Positions 38,853 through 51,251 of a stretch of DNA of 64,000 nucleotides are shown here, piece after piece. The first letter of the stretch is position 1. Every line of letters starts with the position of its first letter. Below the pieces are notes generated by a model. The model ran no database searches. It saw only the letters and a list, made by a program, of their open reading frames with translations, and was not told the origin of the DNA. The stretch covers positions 48,251,652 to 48,315,651 of the forward strand of contig NC_052017.1 of assembly GCF_015832195.1 (NCBI RefSeq), read 5' to 3'. The DNA is from Motacilla alba alba (Eukaryota > Chordata > Aves > Passeriformes > Motacillidae). Position numbers and translations under genes: made by a program.

Positions 38853-41800
38853 CTGATGTTCTGCTCCATTACCTGTCTGAGAAAGTAGCAGATGGTTGTA
38901 AAAGATTCAGATAAGTATCTTGCTAGGGAGAGAGTAAATCCAGCTGGGTGGTTTTAGCATCTGTACAGCTTCCAAGAATACAGAGAAATGCACTGAAGTG
39001 GTTAAAAAAAGAAGCTGGAAGGTTGGAACAAGGGCAGGAATGGTATGGAACAGGTCTATTTGAAAGCAGCCTGGAGATCACTTGAAATTCCTCACATTAT
39101 TCTGGATTTCTGAAAATTTCTTCACATTTCTTCTTTCTGACTCCATTTCTTTTCTAGATTTACTAATAGCACATTCCTTTCTTGGTGATATGGGTGCCCT
39201 AGGGGCTTTGCTTCTACATGCTATTTAGAGCCTGATCACCAGTGTGGGTTCTTTGAATTTTAATAAAGACACCAAACTTTCTTAGAGAAACATATAGCTT
39301 TAGGACGTAATGTAAAATGTGACAAGCACATGGGAAGCTAAAAGTTGAAGACTATAGTTGATGTAGCAATGTGTTTTACTATGTAAATTACTCTGTAATG
39401 CTTTAGCTTTAAAACCAGAAGCATTTTATTTCTTTTAGCATGAATATTGAATCTGATAAGGTTAAATCAGACAAGTTACCAGTGTTGAAGGATTGTCACT
39501 AAAAACTAACTTATAGGCCTTATAGGGAAGTTGGAGGCTGAGTTTGCCTGACCTTCAGAAGCTGTGAAAGACATTGAGAAATGTGGGGGTGAAATCCACC
39601 AAAGCCAACTGATCTGCTCACAAGCACTACGGTGTCAGGGCATATTAAACAGGCAAAACAAAAAGCACAGAGGATGGATATATTAGCAAAAGAAAACAAA
39701 TTTTGACAGAGAAGTTCTTATTCATAAAAGGTAAAGACAGCAGGGGGGCTGCAGTTTAAAAAGCAGGCAAGAAAGCCAGCATTAATTAAGGTCTGTTGAA
39801 TAGAGAAATGTGATGAGAGTGGTCAGGAGGCCATGGACACCTAAACTGAACTGGTGGAGAGAAGACAGAGAAGAGCTGTAAATCCAATCTTCTGCAGAAA
39901 GGGAGGAGACTTCATGAGGACTAAGTGGGTATGACTTCAGGTGACTGGAATCTCCCCTGGAGCTGCCATTCGCTCACTCATTTACATTTATTGCTTTTAC
40001 TGATACTCCTTTCCTTGCTCTCCTGTTGATTTCTACTATAATGTTCTCATTTGTGCCTTGCTGATTTAAACTCTTGTGAGTTCCGGGAGGACAAAAGAAG
40101 ATGTATTGATGAGACCGCCTGCTTCAGAAGGAGAAGAAATATACATAAAAATGACAGTTCACTTATGATGACTTAAAGCTTTCTAAGTGCATGCATATCT
40201 GCAAACGGTAGGCAAAGGCTCTCTGTCTTTCTGCTATAGGAGGCACAGTACATGAACATTAAGAGAGGAACCACTTAGAAGTCACATTCTTTGAGACTAC
40301 TGAGAAACAGCTGAGAGAACAAAGAATATGACAAAAATTTATTGTGTAAAACTACACAATAAATCAACAGGAAGTAGCAGTCAGGCAAGCAATAAGCCAT
40401 GACAAATGCAGGTATGAGAAATAAAGTCATACAGAACAGAGACAGACATCTGGTGTGTATCTCAGCAGTTTTTTTTACAGAATAAAGAGCAAAGAAATAC
40501 AAATAAATAGCTCATTTGTGATCTAGTTTAACAAATAAAAAGCATAATAACAATGAAATTTCCAGATGCCAGTAACAATGTCTCTAGCAGCTTAAGTCAG
40601 GCAACTCACCAGCTTTCTATCTATAAGCAGCTTGTTTTATATGACTATTATTTAAAAAATATTTTTCAATTGATTTTCATGGGCGTTAATTTTAACATAC
40701 ACTTTCCCTAAAAAGTAATTGTGTTTGGTACTTGGATGGTACAGTTCTTGCTCTCTGAATATAAGGAAATAAGAAAAGAGAAATTACAGTTAGGACATTG
40801 GGCCTTTGATTTGCCTTCAGAGAAAGCAAAAGTGGTCTGTGCTCTTCAAGCTGAAAATCAGAAATCTGTACTCTTATGCCATCTCCTTCTGTGTTCCTGG
40901 AACTAGATGTTTCATCAGATGGCTGCTGTTAAAATAATACACAGAATATATGAAAAGGTGTTCTTTGGTTTTTGTTTTTTTTCCTTTTGGAAAGAGGAGT
41001 TCATGGTTTTGGGGGCTTACTCTGCTGAGATTTAGGTATAGAAAGAATAGTAACCAGTGAGGGAGAGGAATGACAACTCTGAACATAAGGTCCCTTCTCT
41101 GAGCATGCAACGGGACAGACTCATTTCATTCAACTAACACAGATCCACTACTCCAAACCCTGTAGGATAAGCTCCATGAGAAGTAGGTGTGTTGTGTTTC
41201 CATCCATAATCCTCAAAAACCCACCCAACAAAACAGATTCCAGAAGAACCCTAGAAGCAATGAAGAAGACCGAAAAAGATTGGACTGCTCTAGGAATGAG
41301 TGAGCTACTTCCTGAGTGAGGTTCTTCCTTCCTGTCTCCCCCAAAATGGGATTTCCTGTGGAACTGGCAGGTGCCCAGATTTTGTCAGCTGTTAGGCTTA
41401 GTATCTTCACAGGGACTGCTGTGCAGGATGTTGGCTGTTGAGCAGAGCCATCTGTTTAACCTGCTGACACAGGCCTTAAGTTAAAGAGTCTCTCTGGGGG
41501 ACTCTGAACAGCCCACTGATCATTCCTGTCCTGCAAGAAGGGAATCATCTGGCAGGAGCACCAGCATGTGCTTTAAGCAATGATGAGTGTCAAATATTGA
41601 CATTTTAAAAGAGCCCTGGCTGAAGAACTGCACAGAGGCATAGACCACCAGCCTCTCTGGTAGAGTCATGTCTGATGGGGATTGACTTATCTAAGGTACA
41701 CTGCTCTCTCCTTACTCATGGGAGTTACCAAAGCAGCAAATATGTATCTTTTAATTTGGGTAATTATTTTGGCATACATGAAGTCTCTATTGATATCATA

Positions 41801-42006
41801 TTGCCAAAGTAAGAAGAACAGGTGGAAGCTTTTTATTGTAAAATAGAGGGCATTAATCAGTAGCTAGACAGAGACATGCTTCTTTTGTTTAAATATTGAA
41901 GGAGACACATTTTTTGATCTTCTATCCTATATAGAATTGGTCTTACATCAGGATTACAGAATTTCCTAATGAAATTAATTGCATCCACATTTGAATGATG
42001 CATATG

Positions 42007-42046
42007 TTTGGTTTTGGGGTTTTTTGTTTGTTTGTTTGTTTTTTGA
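42007..42046 (+). repeat. T/G tract with (TTTG)n
   Basis: TTTGGTTTTGGGG and six T, followed by TTTG repeats. It is a shorter version of the tract at 38.7 kb. Confidence 0.9.
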
Positions 42047-43762
42047 CTAACAAGTTCCCGAGAAATGAGAAGCCTGAGCAGTGGCAGGAGCAGACTGATG
42101 AAAAACACCTCCTGATAAGCTATCAGCTGATTTTAGGTTTCGTCCTTAGGTATGACAGCTGGAAGAGTTTACTGTCTTGAAATTGAATATAGACTCACAG
42201 CAGAGGATTGTCAGCACCTTCTACAAGTAGGAGGAGAAGAGTAAGAGAAATGGAACAGACAGAATTCAAGCACACATATTTCTGAGTTTCATTCAAAACT
42301 GTCCTGTTTAGAATGTATCTAAAGAGACCCTCACATAACTGATTTTTCCAGGCATGTAGTGTAAAAAAATATCAGTACATGCATCTCTGGAAACTAATAT
42401 TTCTTGAAAATGTTTACCTCTGATTCTCCTCTTACAAAAATCAATTAAACTCATGTTTTTAACTACTTCCCTTCTCATTGTTGCAAACCAGATTTCCTCT
42501 CTCTCCCTCCAAACCCTCTTGAAAACAACAGCCAGAGGAAGAAATAGAATGACCTCTATGTAGGACCTATATGGAAAGAAACCTTGTCAGGCTGGGCAAG
42601 AAGCTCATTTCCTGGTAGTTTTTGCTCCAACCTGTCTCCTCTTTTTTGTTCTAGAAAGACAGAGCCTTGAACATTTTTTTCATCAAGTCATCTATTCAAT
42701 GGTTTCAGCCCTCCTTCCTGGTTGTAAATGATCCATGGATTCCTTTTGATTTGCATTAATTTGGTGGTTATTCAAATAATCCAAATGAATGGTTTATGCA
42801 AATTTGACTGTTGCTTTGAGAGATTTCTCATTATTCATGCTGTGTGATTGATTGTCGAAGTCTCAGGGTATTGTTTCTATTCCAGGAATGGAGAAGTCCT
42901 ACAACCAAAAGGAGATTTCAAGATGGCCAAACACCATCAGGGCTATTCTTCATATGAATATCAGTTATTACCAGCATCTAAAATATTTCTCCTTTCTGCA
43001 AAAGAAAAATTAATATATAAAAAAGCCAAGGCTTTTGACATGCAAAGCAAAGGGAAAAGGATCATTTAATGAGCCTGCTGCTTCTCCCCTGTAGAAATTT
43101 TCATAATTATGTGGCACTCACCCAGGAACAATCTTTGAAATTATTTGACAATCATTTGTAAATACATAAAGGAGATATAGGAGATGTCATATAGGAGATC
43201 TTCCTAGGATAGGAAGAAATGTCTTTAAGACTTGGTTAGTGGTTTTGCTCAGCTGGTAAGCTAAGCTACCATAAATTCATGTTCTTTTTTAGGTGATTTC
43301 CTTTATAAACAAGTTAATATTGGTATTGTTCACCTGGTATTGACAGCTAGTCACTGACAGTGGCATGCACTGAAATCAGAAGCTCTTGAGAAAAAGCAGT
43401 CAGAACAACCAAGTACATCTATAAAAAGTCCATTGCTTAAACTCAAGATCATACCTAAGGGATCTGAATGCTGGATGGGAGGTATTTCAGCCTGCTCTTC
43501 CTCACTGTTCCCTCTTCTTAAGCTTTACAAACCTGCTGCACTTGTGTAGGTCTTCTGCAAAAAAAGGAAAAGCACCTAAAGCCCATTTTATCATAGAGAT
43601 TAATAGAAAAAGAAATAATTCATGAGGGAAGGGAGTATTCTATACATTAGTATGGATAAAGTCCTGGGTCAGACAAACCCTTAGCATGCTCTATAAAGTA
43701 ATTATTTTGGTTCACTCTGTAATGGCGATTTAGGGTATTTTCCGTTCACAGCTTTTCTTTCC

Positions 43763-43795
43763 TAAATACTACACATGATTCTTTAAATACTACAC
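43763..43795 (+). repeat. Spaced direct repeat TAAATACTACAC
   Basis: The 12-mer TAAATACTACAC occurs exactly at 43763-43774 and 43784-43795, separated by ATGATTCTT. Confidence 0.9.
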
Positions 43796-44382
43796 CCATC
43801 TCTGGTTACAAGGCTCTTACATTATACCATAGCCAATATGACAGCACAGGAGAACAGTCTCAAACAACATAGCTCCCAGAAATCTGGCATTTCCCAATCA
43901 TCTATCACTTAGCCCTTTTTTTTCCCTCCAAATAATGATCTCATAGCAAGTACTGATATAATACTCTTATAGTCAAATGCACTGAAGGTCCTCTTCAAGA
44001 TATGTGGATACTGCCCTTCAACAGGAGACTTGCCCTTCCTATTACCTCTGTTCTGCCCCATTTTTGAACTCTTCCTGCCCTTTTATCACAGACCCAAAAA
44101 GTCACCTTGTCGCACCCTTCTGCAGTCCCTCTCTGCATCAGCTGGCCCTTACTAATTTGTCTTGAAGCTTCCTATGTCCTTTTTCCATGCTTCAAAACAA
44201 TTTTTATGCTCTGCTGCCTTTATAGGAAAATATATTGATTCGAATAGAAAATCCATGTTGTTACTTCCTCCCTCTGACCCCTGTTTATTGATGATATTTG
44301 GAGGGATTTGGATTTGGAGGAGTGGGAACTTTGTACATCTGGAAAGCACCTACAGCAGAGATTCTCAGAAACAAAATCTCCA

Positions 44383-44383
<1 letters not shown>

Positions 44384-44432
<49 letters not shown>

Positions 44433-44467
44433 AAAACAAAAAGAAACAAAACAAAAAAACCCAAAAG
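44384..44467 (+). repeat. 47-base poly-A run plus A/C tail
   Basis: There are 47 uninterrupted A (44384-44430), then an A-rich tract with C clusters (CCAAAACAAAAAGAAAC, AAAACAAAAAAACCC). I see no AATAAA signal and no recognisable gene or retroelement just upstream, and no target-site duplication. It is the longest homopolymer in the window. Confidence 0.95.
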
Positions 44468-47400
44468 ACGTGAATAGTGTTTCAAGAAACATTCTAGTTT
44501 CTGTGAGCCAGCACTGCACCTTCAACAGCAATTTCACTCCTTCTCTGAAAGAAAATTTTTACCCTCATGTGTGAAATGTGTTTCCTCTTGTACACTGAAT
44601 AATCTTTAGTCTAGATCTGAAAATGCTGTATCTGTGGCATCACAGAACTTTACTTCACCTAATGACTGAACTTTCTGATCTCAGACATTTAATCTCTGTG
44701 TGTAAGCATGTCAAGCTGGCTCAGAAAATGAGAATTGCAAATCACATTCTCCAGAAGAGAAGTCAAATTCTCCCATTATGTGAGCAACATGATTGTTTTA
44801 TCTAAAAGGACAGATAAAAAGCAACATCTAAAGATCTGACACCAATCAATATTGCCCCCTAATTTCTAAAAAGAAAATTAGTGCACATAATTCTTCACAC
44901 ATTTACCCAAAAAAGGTCAGATCATTACCTGGTATTTTCTGCCACAATCCAGTTAAGAAATTAGGGCCATGGTGATTTATACCAGCCAAGGATTTTGATC
45001 CCATATTTGCTAACACTGCTCTGGTATTTTTCTTCTGTCTGTTGACTTTTTATTAGTTACTTAATGTGTGATTTATTTTGATGAATAGGACAATTGTCCT
45101 CAATTTGCTTTTGTAATTAAGGTACATTATCAATGACTTGTTATTCAAAAGTATGTTGAACTGTTAAGGTCTGTTTAAAGGAAAAAAAAGTGCTACTTTG
45201 CCTCTACAGCAACATGTGGTGTCCTTGAAAAAGCTGTAGAGATCTAGAGAAAACAATTCTGAAGTCCTTACAAGCTATGTACTTTGCACAGACACATTAT
45301 AAAGCTCTTTTCCATTTCTCAACAAGAACAATGACTTTGTAATAGAAATAAAAGCATAAAAACATTGAAGTTATGGTGGTCATGGAGCATGCATTCACTG
45401 CACAAATATACCCATATTAATTGAAATGTATTGACTGTAAAAATATTAACCCTTAGGGTAGGTAGAGAGTAGAACACTGAATTAAGTTACACTAATGGTT
45501 TATTTCTTTTCCATGTATATTGCATTTTATTCCCACTGAATTCCAACCGGCATGAATAACTGAAATCCTCACATGTCAGAGACAGGCTGGTTTTGTGGCA
45601 TTTCCACCTAGGTCTCTAGCAGGAGAGATTACCTCATGAGGGAGCCTGTTCATAAGTATACTGCAGGTAGATAAGATATTCAGGAGACTCATCTTTGTTC
45701 CTGAACTTCTCTATGCTTCACTCTACTGCAGTAGCTTCCAAACTTTGTACTGCATCGTTATATTACAGCAGCACAAGGAGAATGGCCTTGGCACATATGT
45801 GATAAGTTTGCTTTCAGATATGGGCAAAAGATAATCAAAGATATACCATGGTTTACCCTGCCCAAATATTTATGGGAAAGAGCAAACTCTTTAAAAGGCC
45901 AATGTAAATAACAGGAGAAAATTATTGTTTACATTTTTATCTTGTGAGATAAAGCATGAAAGAATTCAGCTACTTGCTTAGAGACCTGATTCTTCATCTG
46001 ATGCTACTTTCGACCAGACCAGTGCTTTAATCAGTGTTAACTCACAACTTCAGTGTAAAGCTCAGTCTTTTCTTTCTTATTCTTTCACTAAAAAGCATTG
46101 GGAGAAGCTATAAGAGAACAGGCATCAAAAAAATCATAGAGAACCCGTTTCAAAATGACCACGTTACCCATGACAGTGATCTTCAGTGTATTGACACAAT
46201 TTGCTAAAATCCTATTGAAAGAACAAGTGTTCTTCATTTTAAAAGGAAAAAAAAAAAACATAAGAAATTCTTTCATGGTGGAAAAATATGGGAAAAATTT
46301 GCAGCTTACAAAATGTGAGGTTGTGACCCACAGAGAAAAGCATACCAGGCACATACACAAAAAGTTCTAGAACAAATACTTTTCGTAGAGGAGCTTACAC
46401 AAGCAGCAGAAGCCACAGGAAAGCACAAACTAGAGATAAAGTGAAGGTAATGGACTGAAAAAGGAGTGCAGCTCTGAAGAATAGCCTAGAAAGAGGACCA
46501 TCTGGGCAGAATTATGTCTAAAAGATATTGGCAATGAGATATGCTCTATTCCATTCCTTGTAGGTTTAGGAAAATGGGATTTTTTTCAATTTTTTAAATA
46601 AAGAGTTTTTTTCCATCTTTTGTTCTCCACCAATCAGCAGAACCTCAAATCTAACTTTTCTAAAAGAGGATAATGATTCCTGCTTACTAGACAAGCATGG
46701 ATTGTTTGTGTCATAAATTTTGTAAAAATAAGTCCTGTAAAGTTTTTTACATTATTTTAGATAGATTTTTTAAAGTATGGAGAAGTGGTGATAAATTTTC
46801 CCTAAATTTTAAACTGCAGAAGATCAAAATTCAGATATTAGACATATATTAAAACAGGTAGATGAGCTGAGTCATTTAGGAATAACTCAGTGCCACTTCT
46901 AATTTAAAATACCTTCAAATGAATAACACTGAGCTCTGATGTCTAAAATGTAAGAGTTTCCTTCCTCAAGAAAGAATATCCTTTTCAAGGAGCGGCATGT
47001 CTTTATTAGACTCACTGTTAGAGTTGTGCCAGAACTTTCTGGCTCAATATGAATGTCCTGTGATGAAAGGAAGTTCACTCACAGGGCCATTCCAAACTGG
47101 CATTCAGATCACCTGAGGAATGGTATGGAAGATGAAAATACCTTGAGATATTGGGTAATACTGATCTTGCATATCAGATTTGTTACCCTAATATTGGCTA
47201 GGACATTTTCTAAGTACACTGACCTCAGCCTTCAAAGAATTTTTCCAGCTTAATTTTCAGGGTTCAGTGAGTCTGGGTAAGGCCTGGATTACTTGAGGTG
47301 CACCTTTGAAGAAGTACAAATCTTCTCAAACTCAAAAGCAGTACTGATTTAATATCTCATTCCCTTTAAAGAATTTATTAAAGAAAGGCCAGACTAAGAC

Positions 47401-47527
47401 TATTACTATTGACTCAGAGCAACAGGAAATATGGATTCACTCCATCAAAACTAAAAGCCAGTATGTTTCTTTTCCACTTGACACAAACATTATCTCACAA
47501 GCCCATTCCCAAAACCTGACGTTGTCA

Positions 47528-47552
47528 GTTCGGTACCACCCAGGTACCGAAC
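47528..47552. repeat. Short hairpin, 10-bp stem, with GTACCG motifs
   Basis: GTTCGGTACC, a five-base loop (ACCCA), then GGTACCGAAC. The following bases repeat part of the arm (ATACCGAACATACC), giving three close copies of ACCGAAC-type sequence in a CpG-poor region. A stem of this size is near the chance level. Confidence 0.85.
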
Positions 47553-47623
47553 ATACCGAACATACCATCATACAGCTTATTACTCACAAATATTTATAGA
47601 TCTTTGATGTCCAAAGTAAAGAA

Positions 47624-47653
47624 CCATTTTTACCCCTTCCATTTTTACCCCTT
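47624..47653 (+). repeat. Tandem duplication of a 15-mer
   Basis: CCATTTTTACCCCTT occurs twice without spacing and without mismatch. This is a simple recent tandem duplication. Confidence 0.92.
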
Positions 47654-48831
47654 GCTCACTTTGAAGCTGTCAGCAAAACTCAAATAATGCCCACTTGATA
47701 ATGTTAAGGACATTACCTCTCTCCAAATAAATTTCCATAACCATCCACTTCCTGTTATCATCTTTTCTCTTACTGTCAATCCATTAATATTTCACATACA
47801 TTTCTCTCATACCTTTAATTATTTCCTCTTTTCTACTTTTAATGTTTGTTTCTCTTTTTTTAAAATTTTGCTTATTTCTCTTTATTGCTGAATGCTTTGC
47901 ACTGTTTCCCATCTACATTTTTGTTCGTTGTGTTTTCTTCAGTCTTTCAAAGTATCTCAGCCATCTTTCAACTGGCCTTTTATCCTACTCCTAGCTCATT
48001 TTTAGACTCTGTTCCTTTCAACTTATTTTATTCTGTTTTGTTACCCATTTTCTTTAGATTTCTTTTCAACAGATCTGACTTTCTCAAAATGTTTCCTTGG
48101 AAATACCTCTGACATACTGGCAATGTTTGAACCAGGACGATTTCCTCTCCACAGGTGAAAATAGCATGAAAGAATGGACTTGGCATCAAAGGCCCCAAAA
48201 GACACAGTCTCTGTTAATAGCCCATCTAAATGTCCAGAAGAATTTCTAATTAAAATAAGAACTGATAGAACTGATTTTTTGCACATATAGTGCTATGTCC
48301 TCTTAATATATGTTATGCTGCCTGTGAGAAATGAAATGCAACATCAGACAGAAGTTGAAATACTCCAAGGAAACACGCTTTAGGAGACTATCTGGACTGA
48401 TGTTTTCCACAGATTTGAATACAAAATGCCATATGAACATCAAACTACAATCCTACTGTAGGAAAAAAAATATAAACCCAGCACTTATAATGCCTAAACT
48501 TTGAATTTCTTCAGCACTTACAGACAAATAGCAGTTTTACTGTGAAAACAACAGTGTATCTATGCATGCATATAAGTTTGGTCTGGCACTTATGGAATAC
48601 AATATTTAATGGTCCACAGGAGGCACGGTGTACATGTTGTACTACCTACACTTTGAAGAAATACTCTCTGCTTTATGTCAGGAGTACAGAACACAGCATG
48701 TGCATATTGTTTTCTACAATTTCTTTGTTCAATACATGGGCTTTTAAACCAGAAGGTCTCTAATTCAGCATAGGCAGTCCTTATGGTTGCAAATGTGGGA
48801 CTCAATATTGGCAATACTGGCTTTTTAAAGA

Positions 48832-48853
48832 TATAATAATAATAATAATAATA
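48832..48853 (+). repeat. (ATA)n microsatellite
   Basis: About seven ATA/TAA units, uninterrupted. Confidence 0.95.
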
Positions 48854-50915
48854 TGGAAACTGACTTACCTTTTTGTGGACAATGTGAATTGGAGGACTCT
48901 TCACCTCAGTCATAATTAACGTGTATGGAAATGCTTCAATCTGGCTTAACCTAGCTTGAAAGCATTTTGGCAGAGCCTTTAGCCACTGGCTTGAGTTTAT
49001 CTGCCTGAGGACCCCTCTAGGTCTGGGTGTGAAAGGCTACCTCAAATATCATGACCTCACCTTATTCTGCTCAACTCACCTTGTCTCCTCACCTTGTTCT
49101 GCTCTTTGTTGCTGTTTATGCTTTACAGCCACCTTAGCTTCTCCTCTTCAGACTTGCAGAACCTCCAATAGGATGGCAGTGAGTGGCCAAAACACAGGAA
49201 AAGTGCAGGGTTGCTGATCTCAGCTCCAGTCTGGGAGAGTGTTTCAACACAAGTTTAATCTTGATAAGGTGACTTTGCTAGACAAGAGAAAAATGTGACC
49301 TAATCCATTAGTTGCTTCTACTCATTCTGATGGACTCATATTTTTAGAAAACTTATATCTTTTAAAACTATGACAAAAGTGTTCTGAGAAGAATATTAGT
49401 GGAAATGAGTTAAGATATGGGATGACTAAACTACTTGGGATTTCTCTGGGTATCCCTTTTAACTGGTAATACATGCATGGTGAATATATCCTCATGAGAT
49501 AGATATAATAGGCTGAAGAAAAGTATGTTTTTCTCAAGTATGTTTAAGACCAGAACACACTTTATGCAGCCAAGAGGAAAGGAAGTGCAACCTATTTTCT
49601 AGAAAGCCTGAAGCAGCCTCACATTAAACAAAGAGAGAAATAATTGATCCATGTTTGGAGTTCCAGGGATGAGCAATTCTGCGCTAGCAAACAATGATAT
49701 TTTCACCCCTTTCTTCATGCTGCTTCTCTCTTAGGAATAGCTAGCACTTATTGATTACTATTAGAGAGCACTAAAGGAACACATGGCTAAAAGAGCAACA
49801 TGAGCAACAGGCAATGCTTTGACTGTTATTTTTTTCTTAAAGACTCTGAAAACAGTGTAGGAAGGGTCAGTTGTGGAAGCAATAAAAAAGTCAGAAATAA
49901 GCAACTTTGTTCCCAATTCAAACTCCTCTCCCATCAATGTAGTAAAGATTCTTTAAAATAAATCCTTGATGAGGAGCTTGTAAACATATAATGTGTTGTC
50001 AGTTGAGTATGGGATGAAATGTTTGATCTCTTGAAAAACTAAGTAAAAACAAACCCTAACGATAAAACAAACTGTTTGAACATCTTGTAACTTTATAAAC
50101 CTCAGTAACTTTGGAGCCTATTTTACCCACTAAATAAGTACAAACTTTTTCCAGCTTTGCCTCAATGTGATTTAAGGGTGATTTCAAGCTAGCTAGTGGA
50201 CAGAATGGGCATTGGCCTCTACAGTAGCGTGGTCTGTAAACCTAAGAAAATACTTTTACTAGGTGCTCAGCATCCAAATGCCTCTCTCAAGATATAACTA
50301 GTGTACATTAGAGCAAAAAACGCACACACAAAATGTGTTCTTCCATTAAGATGCTCAAGCTGGTCATGCACAAGCTGTATGCAATTTCTCCTGGTAACAT
50401 TTGTAGGCTGTGTAAGGTTCAGGGCTTGGCTAGGTTAGGAAGAAGAGTGTACATGGAACCTGAAGGGCCAGCACTCAAGTTTGTGACAGAGATGCAGTTT
50501 GCTGTATTTGCGCTATTCTTTGCCTCCTCACCAAACTCATATTCCGTTTCTGAATTTATCTACAAAAACTTTGAAAACATATTGGAAATTCTTGTGATTA
50601 TTTCAGATAAAGAAATTAACTTGCAGAAATTATTAACAGTATTCTTTCTGCTAATAATTTGTCTCATTTTTAAGACAAAATCAGAATAATAAAGATATTT
50701 AGAAAAGTATTTTGCTTGGTCTATCTAAGTAGTTTTGAATGTTTAGATTAGAAAAGCAGCAATCATCAATTTCGGACAGCATGGCACTGTCTACTGCAGA
50801 GTAATGACTGCAAAGTTAGCTAAATTAGATATGATCAACCAGCCTGAAGCTTTTAGTGAGTTCATTTAAGCACACCATACAAACCCAACCTAGCCAGAAG
50901 AGCTGATGTGTCTGG

Positions 50916-50968
50916 AAAAAAAAAAAAAAAAAAAGGCTAGTTCAGCTTGACCAGGAAAAAAAAAAAAA
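50916..50968 (+). repeat. Two A-runs in a near-duplicate context
   Basis: A run of 19 A (50916-50934) and a run of 13 A (50956-50968). Each is preceded by GG and followed by GGCT, giving GG-A(n)-GGCT twice within 60 bp. This suggests a local duplication with later length change. The second run lies inside the open frame that leads into the exon-like segment at 51036. Confidence 0.92.
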
Positions 50969-51035
50969 GGCTGTTGGGACAAAATCTCTTTTGGGCATAT
51001 CTGGAAACCTGAACCTTCCTGTCCATATCCTTTAG

Positions 51036-51251
51036 CTGCACAGCATGAGAAGCTGGAAGAAAGCACAGAGAAAAAGGAGCTTGAAGCCACTTTAAGGGAT
51101 CAGAGGCAACTCAGTGCTAAAAAAGCATCTGAATATGAGCACAAGAGCCAGCTGCAATTGTGGAGACAGGAAAAAGCAGCTGGAACAAGACAGCAAGAGG
51201 GAAGCCAAGCATGGGCTGCTGAAGAGGCAGAGGCAGGATCCAATATCCCAG
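51036..51251 (+). other. Exon-like open segment, unproven
   Basis: A pyrimidine-rich stretch (CCTTCCTGTCCATATCCTTT) ends in AG at 51034-51035, and a GT follows at 51252-51253. The 216 nt between them stay open in one frame. The exon would begin and end at the same codon phase, so skipping or including it keeps frame. The predicted peptide is strongly charged and coiled-coil-like; parts are HEKLEESTEKKELEATLRDQ, SEYEHKSQLQLWRQEKAAG and QAWAAEEAEAG. The whole open interval runs from 50951 to 51388 with no ATG before 51158. I do not recognise the family. A GA-rich strand gives Lys and Glu codons for free, the donor (CAG|GTTTTT) is weak, and no partner exons were found. It could be a real exon, an lncRNA exon, a decayed gene fragment or chance. 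Confidence 0.15.

Larger units (their letters stand above)
38853..44383. other. No gene seen
   Basis: Unique sequence with T/G patches near 40965 and 42007. All frames are under 90 codons and none is recognisable. Confidence 0.65.
44468..50915. other. No gene seen
   Basis: Unique AT-rich sequence with the small repeats listed. The plus frame 50333-50689 (118 codons, beginning at GTG) is followed by AATAAA at about 50690, but this length is expected by chance in such AT-rich DNA. Confidence 0.62.

Noticed and set aside
38625..38914. Hydrophobic frames that look like membrane proteins
   Set aside because: The Phe/Val/Gly/Leu runs come from the T/G simple tract.
44162..44574. Frames with poly-Lys or poly-Phe around the A-run
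   Set aside because: They are generated by the 47-A homopolymer.
50333..50689. 118-codon frame followed closely by AATAAA
   Set aside because: It begins at GTG, has no recognisable domain, and its length is about what AT-rich DNA yields by chance once per window. AATAAA is frequent in such DNA.
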